Assembly: GCF_001005295.1 (NCBI RefSeq)
Contig: NZ_LBMK01000002.1
Span: 250,408-314,407, forward strand
DNA length: 64,000 nt
Reading direction: 5' to 3'
From: Streptomyces yangpuensis
GTDB taxonomy: Bacteria > Actinomycetota > Actinomycetes > Streptomycetales > Streptomycetaceae
Below the pieces are notes generated by a model, which was not told where the DNA came from, searched no databases, and saw only the letters and a list, made by a program, of their open reading frames with translations. The first letter of the stretch is position 1. Each line of letters starts with the position of its first letter. Positions 50,228 to 58,301 of the stretch are shown here, one piece after another. Position numbers and translations under genes: made by a program.

Positions 50228-51654
50228 GACTGCGGCTCCGTGTCCTCGCGCAGCTTCTCCGCCCAGCGCACCAGAAGGTCGTACTGCCGGCGTGTCAGGT
50301 GCATCGGATAGGCGTCGGAGCCGCGCATGTTGCTGGGCATCTGCCGGTTGTAGAACCGCGGGGAGTCCAGGGTCATGCCGCCCTCGCCGCCCGACCGGGC
50401 GGGGGCGCGGACCTGTCTGCGGATCAGATCGGGCTGTTCCCGGATCATGTCCTCCAGCACCTCCAGTGCCACGAACCGGCGATGGCGGCGCCGGCCCCGC
50501 TCGGTCAGCCCGAGCAGCAGACCCAGCAGCGGCTCGGGGGGTTCGAAGGTCATGGCGCGGGCGTCGGCCGGCGCCAGGTCCAGATAGCCGGCCAGGCTCG
50601 CGTTCTCCGCGGCCGACCGCTCGTTCTGGACGTCCACGTTGACCGCGCCCATCGTTTCCAGGACCCGCTCGAACAGGTCGCGCACCTCCTGGGCGGTCTG
50701 CTTCTCGTCCTCCATGTAGTCGGGCCGGTGCACGTCCGCACGCTGGACGCGGTCGGCCAGCCCGTCGGCCAGGGACACGAAGGGCCGGCGGTCCGGGGAG
50801 AAACGGGGCGGGGCGGCCACGATCCGTGCAGTGGCCGTCAGCCCGGCGGCCGGGAGCGACACGGTCACGGTGCCGTCGCAGACGTCGTCCACGAGGCCGA
50901 CGCTGCGCCATCCGTTCTCGGCCCCGGCGAAGAGCAGCCCGGGGGTCGTCCGGAAGTCGGCGCTGCCGACCCGGAAGCCGCACCAGGCGGCGTCGGGGTT
51001 GAGGATCAGCCGCTCCGCCGGAGGCTCGTAGCCACTGGCGGGGTCGAGACCCCGGGGGCCGTAGACGGCGCCCACTGCCGGGGTGAACCGCAGCCGCAGC
51101 TCGGGCAGCTCGGCATTGGGCGCGGGGAGCTGTACGGAGCCGAGCGGCAGGACCTCCCCGGCCGGGACGAGGGGCCGCTCGGCGTCCTGCGGCGACCGCC
51201 CTTCGAGGACGTGCCGCCGGTGGTCGTCGCCGCTCACTGAGACCAGGGCCTCGACCCGGTCGCCGTCCTGCCGGGTGATGTGGTGCGCCTTGAGGTTCGC
51301 GACGGAGACCTCCCACCGGACGTCCTGCGGACGCAGCCCGGAGCGCGTCAGCACCTCCTCGGTCACCGGGCCCGTGCCGGACTCCCCGTCGATGGTCCAT
51401 GCGCCGTGCACCTCGAAGTAGGGGCACACCGGCCGCCAGCCGACGTCGTCCTTGAACTGCACCCGCTCCGACGGGCGCTCGCTGAGGTTGCCGTCCTCGT
51501 CGAGGTCCAGCGTCAGGTCCGGCAGGACGGTGGTCCGGCCCGTGCCGCGCGGTGTGAGGTCGCTCGGTCCGTAGCGGTAGTTGTCGCAGGGTACGGGGGA
51601 GGGGCCCAGACGGGCGAAGGCGAGGGGTGGCTGGAGCCAGAGTCGTTCGATCAC
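50224..51654 (-). CDS. LodA-like protein, first gene of the cofactor-type operon, 476 aa
   Basis: A soluble protein whose start, IERLWLQPPLAFARLGPSPVP, is like the opening of LodA-type oxidases (IxxxxxxPAIGFARLGNS). Its end, NRQMPSNMRGSDAYPMHLTRRQYDLLVRWAEKLR (in part MPSNMRGSDAYPMHLTRRQY), is like their C-terminal MPxxMRGxDGxPxxLTRRQ region. The middle is unlike the canonical enzyme, and a CTQ-forming Cys/Trp pair cannot be recognised in it. GTG at 51654 is preferred, since GAGGAG lies 6 nt upstream; ATG at 51660 would sit directly on that site. Promoter palindromes lie at 51705-51751. Its role in the pathway is unknown. Confidence 0.65.
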   Translation of the reverse strand: MIERLWLQPPLAFARLGPSPVPCDNYRYGPSDLTPRGTGRTTVLPDLTLDLDEDGNLSERPSERVQFKDDVGWRPVCPYFEVHGAWTIDGESGTGPVTEEVLTRSGLRPQDVRWEVSVANLKAHHITRQDGDRVEALVSVSGDDHRRHVLEGRSPQDAERPLVPAGEVLPLGSVQLPAPNAELPELRLRFTPAVGAVYGPRGLDPASGYEPPAERLILNPDAAWCGFRVGSADFRTTPGLLFAGAENGWRSVGLVDDVCDGTVTVSLPAAGLTATARIVAAPPRFSPDRRPFVSLADGLADRVQRADVHRPDYMEDEKQTAQEVRDLFERVLETMGAVNVDVQNERSAAENASLAGYLDLAPADARAMTFEPPEPLLGLLLGLTERGRRRHRRFVALEVLEDMIREQPDLIRRQVRAPARSGGEGGMTLDSPRFYNRQMPSNMRGSDAYPMHLTRRQYDLLVRWAEKLREDTEPQS

Positions 51655-51704
51655 CGGCATCTCCTCGTGATCGGTACGGAGGGGAAGGCGCACGGCGCGA
51701 CATG

Positions 51705-51751
51705 ACAGCGCTGTGTGACCGAAACTACAGCACTGGTGACAATGAGTCACC
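51705..51751. promoter_or_regulatory. palindromes upstream of the five-gene operon
   Basis: Two symmetric elements precede the operon start: the perfect 10-mer acagcgctgt (51705-51714) and ggtgac-aatga-gtcacc (51735-51751, 6-bp arms). Both lie within 100 bp of the first start codon, in AT-richer DNA than its surroundings. They are candidate operator or activator sites. Confidence 0.5.
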
Positions 51752-52457
51752 GACCGGCGCGTCCGGGAGCGCGGCGGCCTGCGTATCACCCCGGGCCCCC
51801 GCCGACCGCCGGCCGCCGGACCCCGCCACCGCGGCGAAGGCGATTCCGGTGTCGGAGAGCAGGACCGGCCGGAGGCGATCCGGTCACCGCAGTATGTACG
51901 CGTCCGTGCGGGACTCGCCCGTGCGCTGTGTGTACGGCAACAGCACCTTCCGCAGGCGGGGTTCGCCGCTGGATGCAGGCGCCGGGCAGGGCCTGTTCGA
52001 TCCGCTCGACGGAGCGGGTGCGCAGATCCTCCGGAGCAACTCCCAGTCTCCGCAGGGCCGTCACGATGCGGTTCCGCGTCGAGGGGCGGGTCCGCCAGGT
52101 GGCTCGGGTACCGGTCGCCGTTGGCGGGCCGGCCGGGCGTGATCACCAACTTCCGCTCCATCGGGGCCCCTTGCCGGTGGGGTTGCGGAGAGTGGCGAGG
52201 TCGCCTCGACGGCCACTGAGCGTGCCGGATTCGCCGGCCCCGCACCGATCGTCACCACGTCGACTTCCCGGTCGGTCGGTCCGGGAGGGGCGGCGGGCTC
52301 GGATACCTCCAAACGGAGGGTGCGGGGGACACCTCTTCGAGGGAACGGGGCCGTCCGGACTTCGGTCGGCGGTGGTCGGCTGCCGAAGAAGGAGGGGCGG
52401 CCCCCCTCGGGGCCGTGCGGTGCTCCGGCACCGTCCTGCACGACAAGGAGATTCCAC
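51752..52457. other. 706-bp region with gene remnants only
   Basis: No intact gene is supported. On the minus strand, short protein-like stretches are seen in changing frames: DRYPSHLADPP near 52090-52130, RNRIVTALRRLGVAPEDLRTRSVERIEQALPG (in part RLGVAPEDLRTRSVERIEQA) near 51990-52070, and EVDVVTIGAGPANPARSVAVE near 52200-52265. These look like decayed genes, the last a flavin monooxygenase N-terminus. The plus strand from about 52300 to 52457 should hold the chaplin promoter. Confidence 0.5.
52150..52330 (-). pseudogene. possible remnant of an N-hydroxylating flavin monooxygenase
   Basis: A minus-strand frame shows REVDVVTIGAGPANPARSVAVE, which resembles the FAD-binding N-terminus of lysine/ornithine N-hydroxylases (DVVGIGAGPANLxLAxAxE), but it decays immediately after. 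There is no start or downstream motif. The assignment rests on this single segment. Confidence 0.35.
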
Positions 52458-52697
52458 GTGTCGCGTGTTTGGAAGAGTGCGGGCCTCGCCCTGGTGATGG
52501 GCCTGGCGGTCATCGGCGGTGCGTCCTCGGCCTCGGCGGACTCCGTCGCGGAGGGCTACGCGGTCGGCTCGCCGGGCGTCCTCTCGGGCAACGTCGTCCA
52601 GATCCCGATCCACATTCCGATCAACGTGTGCGGAAACAGCATCAACCTGATCGGCGCGCTCAACCCGGCCGCCGGCAACACCTGCATCAACACCTGA
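52458..52697 (+). CDS. short chaplin, 79 aa
   Basis: A secreted hydrophobic surface protein that assembles into amyloid fibres at the air-water interface and lets aerial hyphae emerge. The signal peptide is 1-27 (VWKSAGLALVMGLAVIGGASSASA in part, cleavage after ASA). One chaplin domain covers ~35-77 (GSPGVLSGNVVQIPIHIPINVCG, in part), with Cys58 and Cys76 forming the conserved disulfide. There is no LPxTG anchor, so it is of the short ChpD-H type. GTG start at 52458 with aaggag 7 nt upstream. Developmental control is expected from family knowledge. Confidence 0.95.
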   Translation: MSRVWKSAGLALVMGLAVIGGASSASADSVAEGYAVGSPGVLSGNVVQIPIHIPINVCGNSINLIGALNPAAGNTCINT

Positions 52698-52713
52698 AGG
52701 TCGTAGTGCAGCG

Positions 52714-52745
52714 CCCGTCCCGGCCGGACCCCCGGCCGGGACGGG
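52714..52745 (+). terminator. 14-bp perfect hairpin after the chaplin gene
   Basis: Arms cccgtcccggccgg (52714-52727) and ccggccgggacggg (52732-52745) with a 4-nt loop start 17 nt after the chaplin stop. A second palindrome, ccggccgtacggccgg, follows at about 52748-52763. Confidence 0.85.
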
Positions 52746-52964
52746 CCCCGGCCGTACGGCCGGCCCGGGGCAGGACAGGGTGCGTACCTGCTGGTCGCGC
52801 AGCTCGTAGCGGGCCGCGACCGCGGCCAGTTCACCCGTCGCCACCCTCCCCGCGTGATCGGACTCGGCGGGGCGCGTCGGCCGAGCGGCCCGCCGCGGAC
52901 CCCCGTCCCGCCGCGCCTCTCCCCGCGTGCGAGGCTTGCCGGGCACCCGGAAGGAGATCACACG

Positions 52965-53615
52965 ATGCACACCCCGAGCCGGCCCGAAGACCTCGACCAC
53001 CCCGAGCGGTTGTGGGCCAGAGCCGCCATCATGGCCATGGTCGACGCCGCCTGCTCCACCGGCACCGAGTTCGCCCTCGACGAGGACGGCCTGTGGTGCC
53101 ACAGCACCGGCGCCGGTGGCTGGTGGCGCCTGAGCGTGTTCGACGGGGGCCGTGCGGTGTTCTGCGGCCAGGACCCCGACGGCAGCCACACCCATATCGG
53201 CGGCGAGCAGATCGACTTCCTGGCGGGCGGGCCCGACTGGCTGCCCTGGGAACTCCTGCGGGACGACGCCGACGGCAATCTCTTCGGCTTCGTCTACTGG
53301 TGGGAGGACGACGCCTGGCACCGCATCCCCTACCCGGAGGAGGTGCGCGAGGACGGGCTGGAGGGAGCCGCACCATGGGCCGGCTCGCACGAGGAGTTCC
53401 TCGGGCTCACGGCCTCCTCCTTCGACGTCCCCCACGTGCAGGAGCGGGCCCTCGCCGAACTCGTCGACCGGTTCGCGGCGCTCGTACGGGAGGGCAGGGC
53501 CGACGCCGACGCCGTGACGGCCCTGCTGAACGCCCCCGGCACCGCCGGGGGCCGCCCCGCACCGCGCATCGACGTGGCACTGGACATCGCCACCCGCGCG
53601 GGCATCCTGGCCTGA
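52965..53615 (+). CDS. hypothetical protein, 216 aa
   Basis: A soluble acidic protein with many Trp (LWCHSTGAGGWWRLSVFDGG, FGFVYWWEDDAWHRIPYPEE). I do not recognise a named family; it resembles Streptomyces proteins with no assigned domain. The ATG at 52965 has ggaaggagatcacacg upstream, a strong ribosome site. It is convergent with the chitinase gene and lies downstream of the chaplin terminator, so it has its own promoter. Confidence 0.75.
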   Translation: MHTPSRPEDLDHPERLWARAAIMAMVDAACSTGTEFALDEDGLWCHSTGAGGWWRLSVFDGGRAVFCGQDPDGSHTHIGGEQIDFLAGGPDWLPWELLRDDADGNLFGFVYWWEDDAWHRIPYPEEVREDGLEGAAPWAGSHEEFLGLTASSFDVPHVQERALAELVDRFAALVREGRADADAVTALLNAPGTAGGRPAPRIDVALDIATRAGILA

Positions 53616-53642
53616 TCCGGCCGAAGCCGGCCAGGGCGTGCG

Positions 53643-55127
53643 CTACTTGAGGGCGGCGAACGCCCTGGTGAAGGCGAGCGGCTGCTGGAGGATCGAACTG
53701 CAGGTGGCGTCCGCGTGGTTGACCGCTCCGGCCGCGCACTGCTTGTCGCGCGTCGAGGACCACATGGCCAGCCTGCCGATGCCCTTCGACGCCGCGAACT
53801 CCACCAGCTGCGTCGCGTCCGCCACGGTGAAGATCTCGCTGGTCACGTCGTTGACGCCGATCATCGGTGTGACGGCCACAGCTTTCCACGCCGCCGCGTC
53901 GGAGAGCCCGAGCACCCCCTTGATCTGGGCCTGGGTGGCCGTCGCGGCCTGGATCGCGTACTGCCCCATGTCCCCGCTGTACGCCGGGCCGTAGTCCATC
54001 GCCATGATGTTGACGGCGTCGACGCGCACGCCGTTCTTCTTGGCGTCGGCCAGCAGCGCCACGCCCGGCTGGGTGAGGCCCTCGGGCATCACGGGCAGCG
54101 TGAAGGCCACGTCCAGACCCGGGTGGGACTTCTGCAGCTTGGCGATGGCCTGCGAACGGCGTGCGTTGGCGGCGGTGTCCGGCAGCGCCGCGCCCTCGAT
54201 GTCGAAGTCCACCTTGGTGAGCTTGTAGTGGTCGACGACCTTGCCGTAGGCGGCGGCCAGTTCGTCCACGGTGGCGCAGTTCAGGGCCAGTTCGTGCCCG
54301 GCGGCACCGCCGAAGGACACCCGGACGTCACCGCCCTTGGCGCGCAGCGCACCGATCTGGGAGGCGACCCTGTCGCTCGCCAGATCGGTGACGCCGCCCC
54401 ACAACGGTGCGCAGCCGCCGCCGGAGGTGATGAAGGCGAGATGGAACTCCTTCACCCCGGTCTGTGCCGCGGTGTCGAGCAGGTCGTACGCGGGGTACAG
54501 GGAGGTGTCCACGTACGGGGCGAAGCGCGCGCCACCACCGACCGGGGCGGGGGCGGTCGCCGTGGGGGAGGGGGACGCGGTCCGGGTCGGCGCGGCGGAG
54601 GTGGGTGCCGCGGTCGGAGCCGTGGTCGGGGCGGCGGTGGCGGTGGGACGGGCGGTGGGGCGCCCGCTCGGCTGGGCCGTCGCGCCCTGGTCGACGGAGC
54701 ACTTCACCCCGTTGATCCGGCAGCCCGTGGGGTCGCCCGGAGCGCCGGAGCCGCTCGCGACGAAGCCGACGGTGACGGAGGCACCGGCCGCCAACTGCCC
54801 GTTCCAGCTTGCGGGTTTCACGGTGACGCGCCGGTCCGCGACGGTGTGGGTGCCGTTCCAGAGCGAGTCGATCTTCGTGTCGGCCGGCAGGTCGAACTCC
54901 AGGGTCCAGCCGGACTGGGCCTGGCCTGAGCTGTTGGTGATGACGTACTGCCCGGTGTAACCACCGCTCCAGGAGCTGGACTTCGTATAGACGGCCCCGA
55001 CGGAACCGGCGTGGGCGGTCCCGGTGAGGGCGAAGGCCGCACCGCCGATCACCGCCGCCGCCACGATCGCGCCCGTGACCCTCGCCGTACGACTCGTCCT
55101 GCGCCGGTGACCGACTGTGCTGCCCAT
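53643..55127 (-). CDS. secreted chitinase, CBM2-GH18, 494 aa
   Basis: An extracellular chitin hydrolase. A signal peptide (basic GHRRRTSRTARV, hydrophobic IVAAAVIGGAAFAL, cleaved near AHA) is followed by a CBM2 cellulose/chitin-binding domain (~42-145; SSSWSGGYTGQYVITNSSGQ and GWTLEFDLP). Then come a Pro/Thr/Ala linker (~150-195) and a GH18 barrel (~200-494). The catalytic motif is LTKVDFDIEG, with acid/base Glu311. The barrel resembles the ChiC/ChiD-type bacterial class without an insertion domain. ATG at 55127. A 7-bp inverted repeat sits 59 bp upstream. Confidence 0.95.
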   Translation of the reverse strand: MGSTVGHRRRTSRTARVTGAIVAAAVIGGAAFALTGTAHAGSVGAVYTKSSSWSGGYTGQYVITNSSGQAQSGWTLEFDLPADTKIDSLWNGTHTVADRRVTVKPASWNGQLAAGASVTVGFVASGSGAPGDPTGCRINGVKCSVDQGATAQPSGRPTARPTATAAPTTAPTAAPTSAAPTRTASPSPTATAPAPVGGGARFAPYVDTSLYPAYDLLDTAAQTGVKEFHLAFITSGGGCAPLWGGVTDLASDRVASQIGALRAKGGDVRVSFGGAAGHELALNCATVDELAAAYGKVVDHYKLTKVDFDIEGAALPDTAANARRSQAIAKLQKSHPGLDVAFTLPVMPEGLTQPGVALLADAKKNGVRVDAVNIMAMDYGPAYSGDMGQYAIQAATATQAQIKGVLGLSDAAAWKAVAVTPMIGVNDVTSEIFTVADATQLVEFAASKGIGRLAMWSSTRDKQCAAGAVNHADATCSSILQQPLAFTRAFAALK

Positions 55128-55185
55128 GTGCGTGCCTGCCTCTGTGTTACTGGGGAGTTGGGGTTGCGGCAGCACGCTAGCCGCC

Positions 55186-55211
55186 CCGAAACGGACATTC
55201 GTTCGTTTCGG
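55186..55211. promoter_or_regulatory. inverted repeat ccgaaac-N12-gtttcgg upstream of the chitinase
   Basis: Exact 7-bp arms around a 12-nt centre lie 59-84 bp upstream of the chitinase ATG. It differs from the direct repeats known for several Streptomyces chitinase promoters, so a different regulator is likely. Confidence 0.4.
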
Positions 55212-55354
55212 TGCACCCCTGGTGAGTCTTAGGTTCCGCTTAAGGAAGGGGAAAGCGGGGGATCAGGTAGCGGCGGCCCGCCGCTCGCGGTGTGGGCCGG
55301 TGGTGCCGGTCGTACGGTGGAGGGGGGAAACCGACCGCGGGCGAGGTGTGTTCC

Positions 55355-55630
55355 ATGCAAAGGCCCATCCGAACCGCCGGGGTGCTCACCGGCCTGATCC
55401 TGACGCTCGGCGGCATCGTCGCCGCGGCCCCGGCCACCACGGCGGACATCCCCGCCTGCACGCAGATGGCCGCCCAGGCCGGAACGGAAACCACCGACGC
55501 CGTCACGGCGGCCTGCGGTCGCGGTGTGGTCGGGGACTTCCAGGGCTGCGTGGACGGCCTCACCGAAGCCGGAGTCCCCGGCGGCGCCGCCGCCGGCGCC
55601 TGCCGCCAGGCCGCCCTGGAACCCCGGTAG
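55355..55630 (+). CDS. small secreted Cys-containing protein, 91 aa
   Basis: A signal peptide (MQRPIRTAGVLTGLILTLGG in part, then IVAAAPATTA) is followed by a short mature domain with four Cys (IPACTQM, AACGRG, FQGCVDG, GACRQAA), probably forming two disulfides. No family is recognised. ATG at 55355. It is divergent from the chitinase gene and shares the region at 55128-55354 with it. Confidence 0.7.
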   Translation: MQRPIRTAGVLTGLILTLGGIVAAAPATTADIPACTQMAAQAGTETTDAVTAACGRGVVGDFQGCVDGLTEAGVPGGAAAGACRQAALEPR

Positions 55631-55714
55631 GCCCTGTCGGGCCTGCCGAGGGGCAACAGGAGCCTGGGGAAGGGGTGCTGGGGGTGCTGGGTCGCAGGGG
55701 CGGGGCCAGGGGTG

Positions 55715-56086
55715 TCAGCCGTGGGTGGCGTCGATCACGCAGAAGCGGTTGCCCTCCGGGTCCGCCAGGACCACGAAGTCCGGGTCCTCCGGGTAGGAGT
55801 CCCAGTCCACGCGCCGGGCCCCCAGCGCCACCAGTCGCGCCACCTCCGCCGCCTGCTCGGCCGCGTCCGCCGCGTACAGGTCGAGGTGGACTCGGGGGCG
55901 CTCCTGAACCGGCGTGGTGCTGCGCCCGAGTGCCAGCCCGGGCCCGCCGCCGTCGGCCGGGACCAGGACCGTCCAGCCCTCGTCCACCTCGCCGTCGCGG
56001 GGTACGTAGCCCAGCGCCCCGGACCAGAATTCCGCGGCCCGCCGCACGTCCGCGGCGCCCATGACGATCGTCCCGAGGGTCAGCAT
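55715..56086 (-). CDS. VOC/glyoxalase-like domain protein, 123 aa
   Basis: A glyoxalase_6-type protein: MLTLGTIVMGAADVRRAAEFWSGALGY (in part) at the N-terminus, RPRVHLDLYAADAAEQAAEVARLVALGA in the middle, and the conserved ending FVVLADPEGNRFCVIDA. The ligand is unknown. Its ATG at 56086 follows the SpoIIE-type gene's stop by 48 bp on the same strand, so an operon with it is possible. Confidence 0.88.
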   Translation of the reverse strand: MLTLGTIVMGAADVRRAAEFWSGALGYVPRDGEVDEGWTVLVPADGGGPGLALGRSTTPVQERPRVHLDLYAADAAEQAAEVARLVALGARRVDWDSYPEDPDFVVLADPEGNRFCVIDATHG

Positions 56087-56134
56087 GATCCGATTCTGGC
56101 AAACCCCGCACGGCCGGCCACGGCCGGGAGCGGA

Positions 56135-57238
56135 TCAGCGCGGCGCGGGCCGCCTGACCGCGACCATCGCGGCGTCGTCGTCCAGGGTGTTCCCGGCCGC
56201 ATGCGCGAGCAGGTCCCCGCACAGGTGGTCCAGCAGCGCCTGCGGGGGCATGCCGCCCCACGCGGCGACCCGTTCCGCGAGGGGGTAGAAGGTGCCCGCC
56301 CGGTCGCGCGCCTCCAGAACGCCGTCCGTGTACAGGAGCAGGACGTCTCCCGGCCCGAAGGGGAAGGTCTGGGCGGTGACCGTCGACGTCACCAGCCCGG
56401 CCAGGCCCAGCGGCGGCGCGGGCCGGGCCACGTCGAGGACCACGGCCCCGCCGGCGCCGCGCAGCACCAGCGGCGGCGGATGCCCGCAGCTGACCAGGCG
56501 CAGCACCGGCTCGTCGTCGGGGATCTCCAGCACGGCCGCGGTCACGAAGCTCTCGCCCTGGTCCCCGCCGTCCAGGTCCGCGGAGACCGCCGCTTCCAGA
56601 TAGTCCACCAGGCCGGTCAGCTCGGTCTCCTGGTGGGCGGAGGCCCGGAAGGCGCCGAGGACCAGCGCGGCGTCCCCGACCGCCTCCAGGCCCTTCCCGC
56701 GGACGTCGCCGATGATCAGCCGCGTCCCCGTGCCCGTACGGGCGGCCGCGTACAGGTCGCCGCCGATCTGGGCCTCCGCCGCCGCGGCCAGGTACACCGA
56801 GGCGACGCCCAGCGGGCCGATCCGGTCGCGCAGCGGCCGCAGGACCACCTGCTGGGCGGTCTCCGCCACTGTGCGCAGCTGCACCATTTCCTTCTCGTGC
56901 ACTTCCCGCAGGTGGGCGAAGAAGGTCACGAAGACCGAGATCATGATGAGCGCGATGATCTGGAAGGTGTGGTTCAGGTCGGTCAGGCTGGTGCGCGTCA
57001 CGGAGACCACCACCTGGGCCAGTACGGCCACCAGACCTACGAAGGCCGTCATCCGGGGTCCCGCGAACGAGGCTGTCATGGCCGGTGCGGCGGCCAGGAA
57101 CGGCCCCAGGTGCACCTCGGGCGGGGCCAGGACGTCGACCACCGTCACGACGGCGATGAGCACGAACGGGGCAACCAGCTGCGCGTGGCTCGCCTGCCGG
57201 GACCGGTGGGGACGCGTGAGGGGCGGCCGGAGATCCAT
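56135..57238 (-). CDS. membrane SpoIIE-type PP2C phosphatase, 367 aa
   Basis: A PP2C-family (SpoIIE/RsbU) serine phosphatase on a membrane anchor. The N-terminal ~115 residues have about four hydrophobic segments (LVAPFVLIAVVTVVDVL, AFVGLVAVLAQVVVSV, IIALIMISVFVTFFAHL). The catalytic domain has QIGGDLYAA, IIGDVRGKGLEA, VSCGHPPPLVLR and DVLLLYTDGVLEARD with the metal-binding aspartates. It would dephosphorylate an anti-anti-sigma factor, such as a STAS protein like that at 1404-1754; the actual partner is not shown. ATG at 57238. Confidence 0.93.
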   Translation of the reverse strand: MDLRPPLTRPHRSRQASHAQLVAPFVLIAVVTVVDVLAPPEVHLGPFLAAAPAMTASFAGPRMTAFVGLVAVLAQVVVSVTRTSLTDLNHTFQIIALIMISVFVTFFAHLREVHEKEMVQLRTVAETAQQVVLRPLRDRIGPLGVASVYLAAAAEAQIGGDLYAAARTGTGTRLIIGDVRGKGLEAVGDAALVLGAFRASAHQETELTGLVDYLEAAVSADLDGGDQGESFVTAAVLEIPDDEPVLRLVSCGHPPPLVLRGAGGAVVLDVARPAPPLGLAGLVTSTVTAQTFPFGPGDVLLLYTDGVLEARDRAGTFYPLAERVAAWGGMPPQALLDHLCGDLLAHAAGNTLDDDAAMVAVRRPAPR

Positions 57239-57403
57239 CCCTCCTGCATACACCGGGAGACGACCGGGATCCCCGAGGCCAGGCCGTCGGCGGACCGTCC
57301 GGTCCCGTGACGGTTCAGCCCGGCACCACGTGCCGACGAGTCGCCCCCGCCTCCGCCCTCGTGGCGTCCGGGCCCGCCGGCCGGGTAGCTCCGCTTCGCG
57401 GGG

Positions 57404-58243
57404 CTACGGGCGTCGGCGGGGCTTGCCGCTCCTGGCGCCGCCGGCGCCCTTGGCTCCGCCGGAGCCGCCGCGCTGGTTCTTCCCCCCGGACTTCCCGGAG
57501 GCGGACTTTCCGGCCCCGCCACCGGCCCCGCCACCGGTCCCGGCCCCGCGACGCGCACCGGCGGCTCCGCCCTTGCCGGCGCCCGCCTCGGGGCGCCCCC
57601 GCTTCGCCTTCGGCTGCGCGGGGGTGGGCTGCCGGCCCCGCGTGCTGTTCACCGTCCGGCCGCGGACGATCCCGATGAACTCCTCCACCAGATCGGGCGT
57701 CGGCTCCGCCTGCGGCCACGACAGCGCGACCCGCGACGTGGGCGCGTCCGTGACCGTCCGGTAGGTGAGGTCCCTGCGGTGGTGCAGACGGGCCAGGGAC
57801 TGGGGCACGACGAGTACGCCCACGCCCGCCGCCACCAGCTCGATCGCGTCCGCCGTCGTGGCGGGCCGCTCGATCGCGGGCTGTCCCGGCAGCTTCTCCC
57901 AGCCGAGGGTGTCGTCGAGGGGCTGCCACACGACCTCGTCGGCGAGGTCCTCGGTGGTGATCTCCTCCGCGGCCGCCACGACGTGGTCCTTGGGGACGAC
58001 GACGACCGTGGTCTCGGTGTAGAGGGGGATCGCGCTGAGGTCGGTACGGTCGACCGGGAGCCGGACGAATCCCGCGTCGGCGTCACCGGCGCGCAGGACG
58101 CCGAACACCTCGGCGGACGAGACCTGCGCGAGGGTCAGCGGGACGTCGGGCAGCCGCTCGTTCCAGATCCGCACCCACTTGGCTGGGGTCACGCCGGGGA
58201 CATAAGCGAGCCGGAACGCTTGGGGTACTTCCGAGCCTGTCAC
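57404..58243 (-). CDS. LysR-type substrate-binding domain protein without HTH, 279 aa
   Basis: The first ~205 residues match the effector-binding domain of LysR regulators (QAFRLAYVPGVTPAKWVRIW, TTVVVVPKDHVVAA, AIELVAAGVGVLVVPQSLARLH). The N-terminal DNA-binding HTH is absent: the gene starts directly at the domain. A ~70-residue basic, Gly/Lys/Arg/Ala-rich tail follows (RGRPEAGAGKGGAAGARRGA in part, GKNQRGGSGGAKG), perhaps a nonspecific nucleic-acid-binding extension. It is divergent from the DUF5997 gene, a pairing seen in other actinobacteria and suggestive of a joint regulator. ATG at 58243. Confidence 0.87.
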   Translation of the reverse strand: MTGSEVPQAFRLAYVPGVTPAKWVRIWNERLPDVPLTLAQVSSAEVFGVLRAGDADAGFVRLPVDRTDLSAIPLYTETTVVVVPKDHVVAAAEEITTEDLADEVVWQPLDDTLGWEKLPGQPAIERPATTADAIELVAAGVGVLVVPQSLARLHHRRDLTYRTVTDAPTSRVALSWPQAEPTPDLVEEFIGIVRGRTVNSTRGRQPTPAQPKAKRGRPEAGAGKGGAAGARRGAGTGGGAGGGAGKSASGKSGGKNQRGGSGGAKGAGGARSGKPRRRP

Positions 58244-58301
58244 CCCGCAAGGTTACCGGGCGTGGTCGGAACCCGTGCACACGCTCGATACCCTTGACCT
58301 C

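Noticed and set aside
46872-50311. Long plus-strand frames across the LodA-like operon
   Set aside because: They lack motifs and ribosome sites, and oppose genes with clear radical SAM and ferritin-like signatures.
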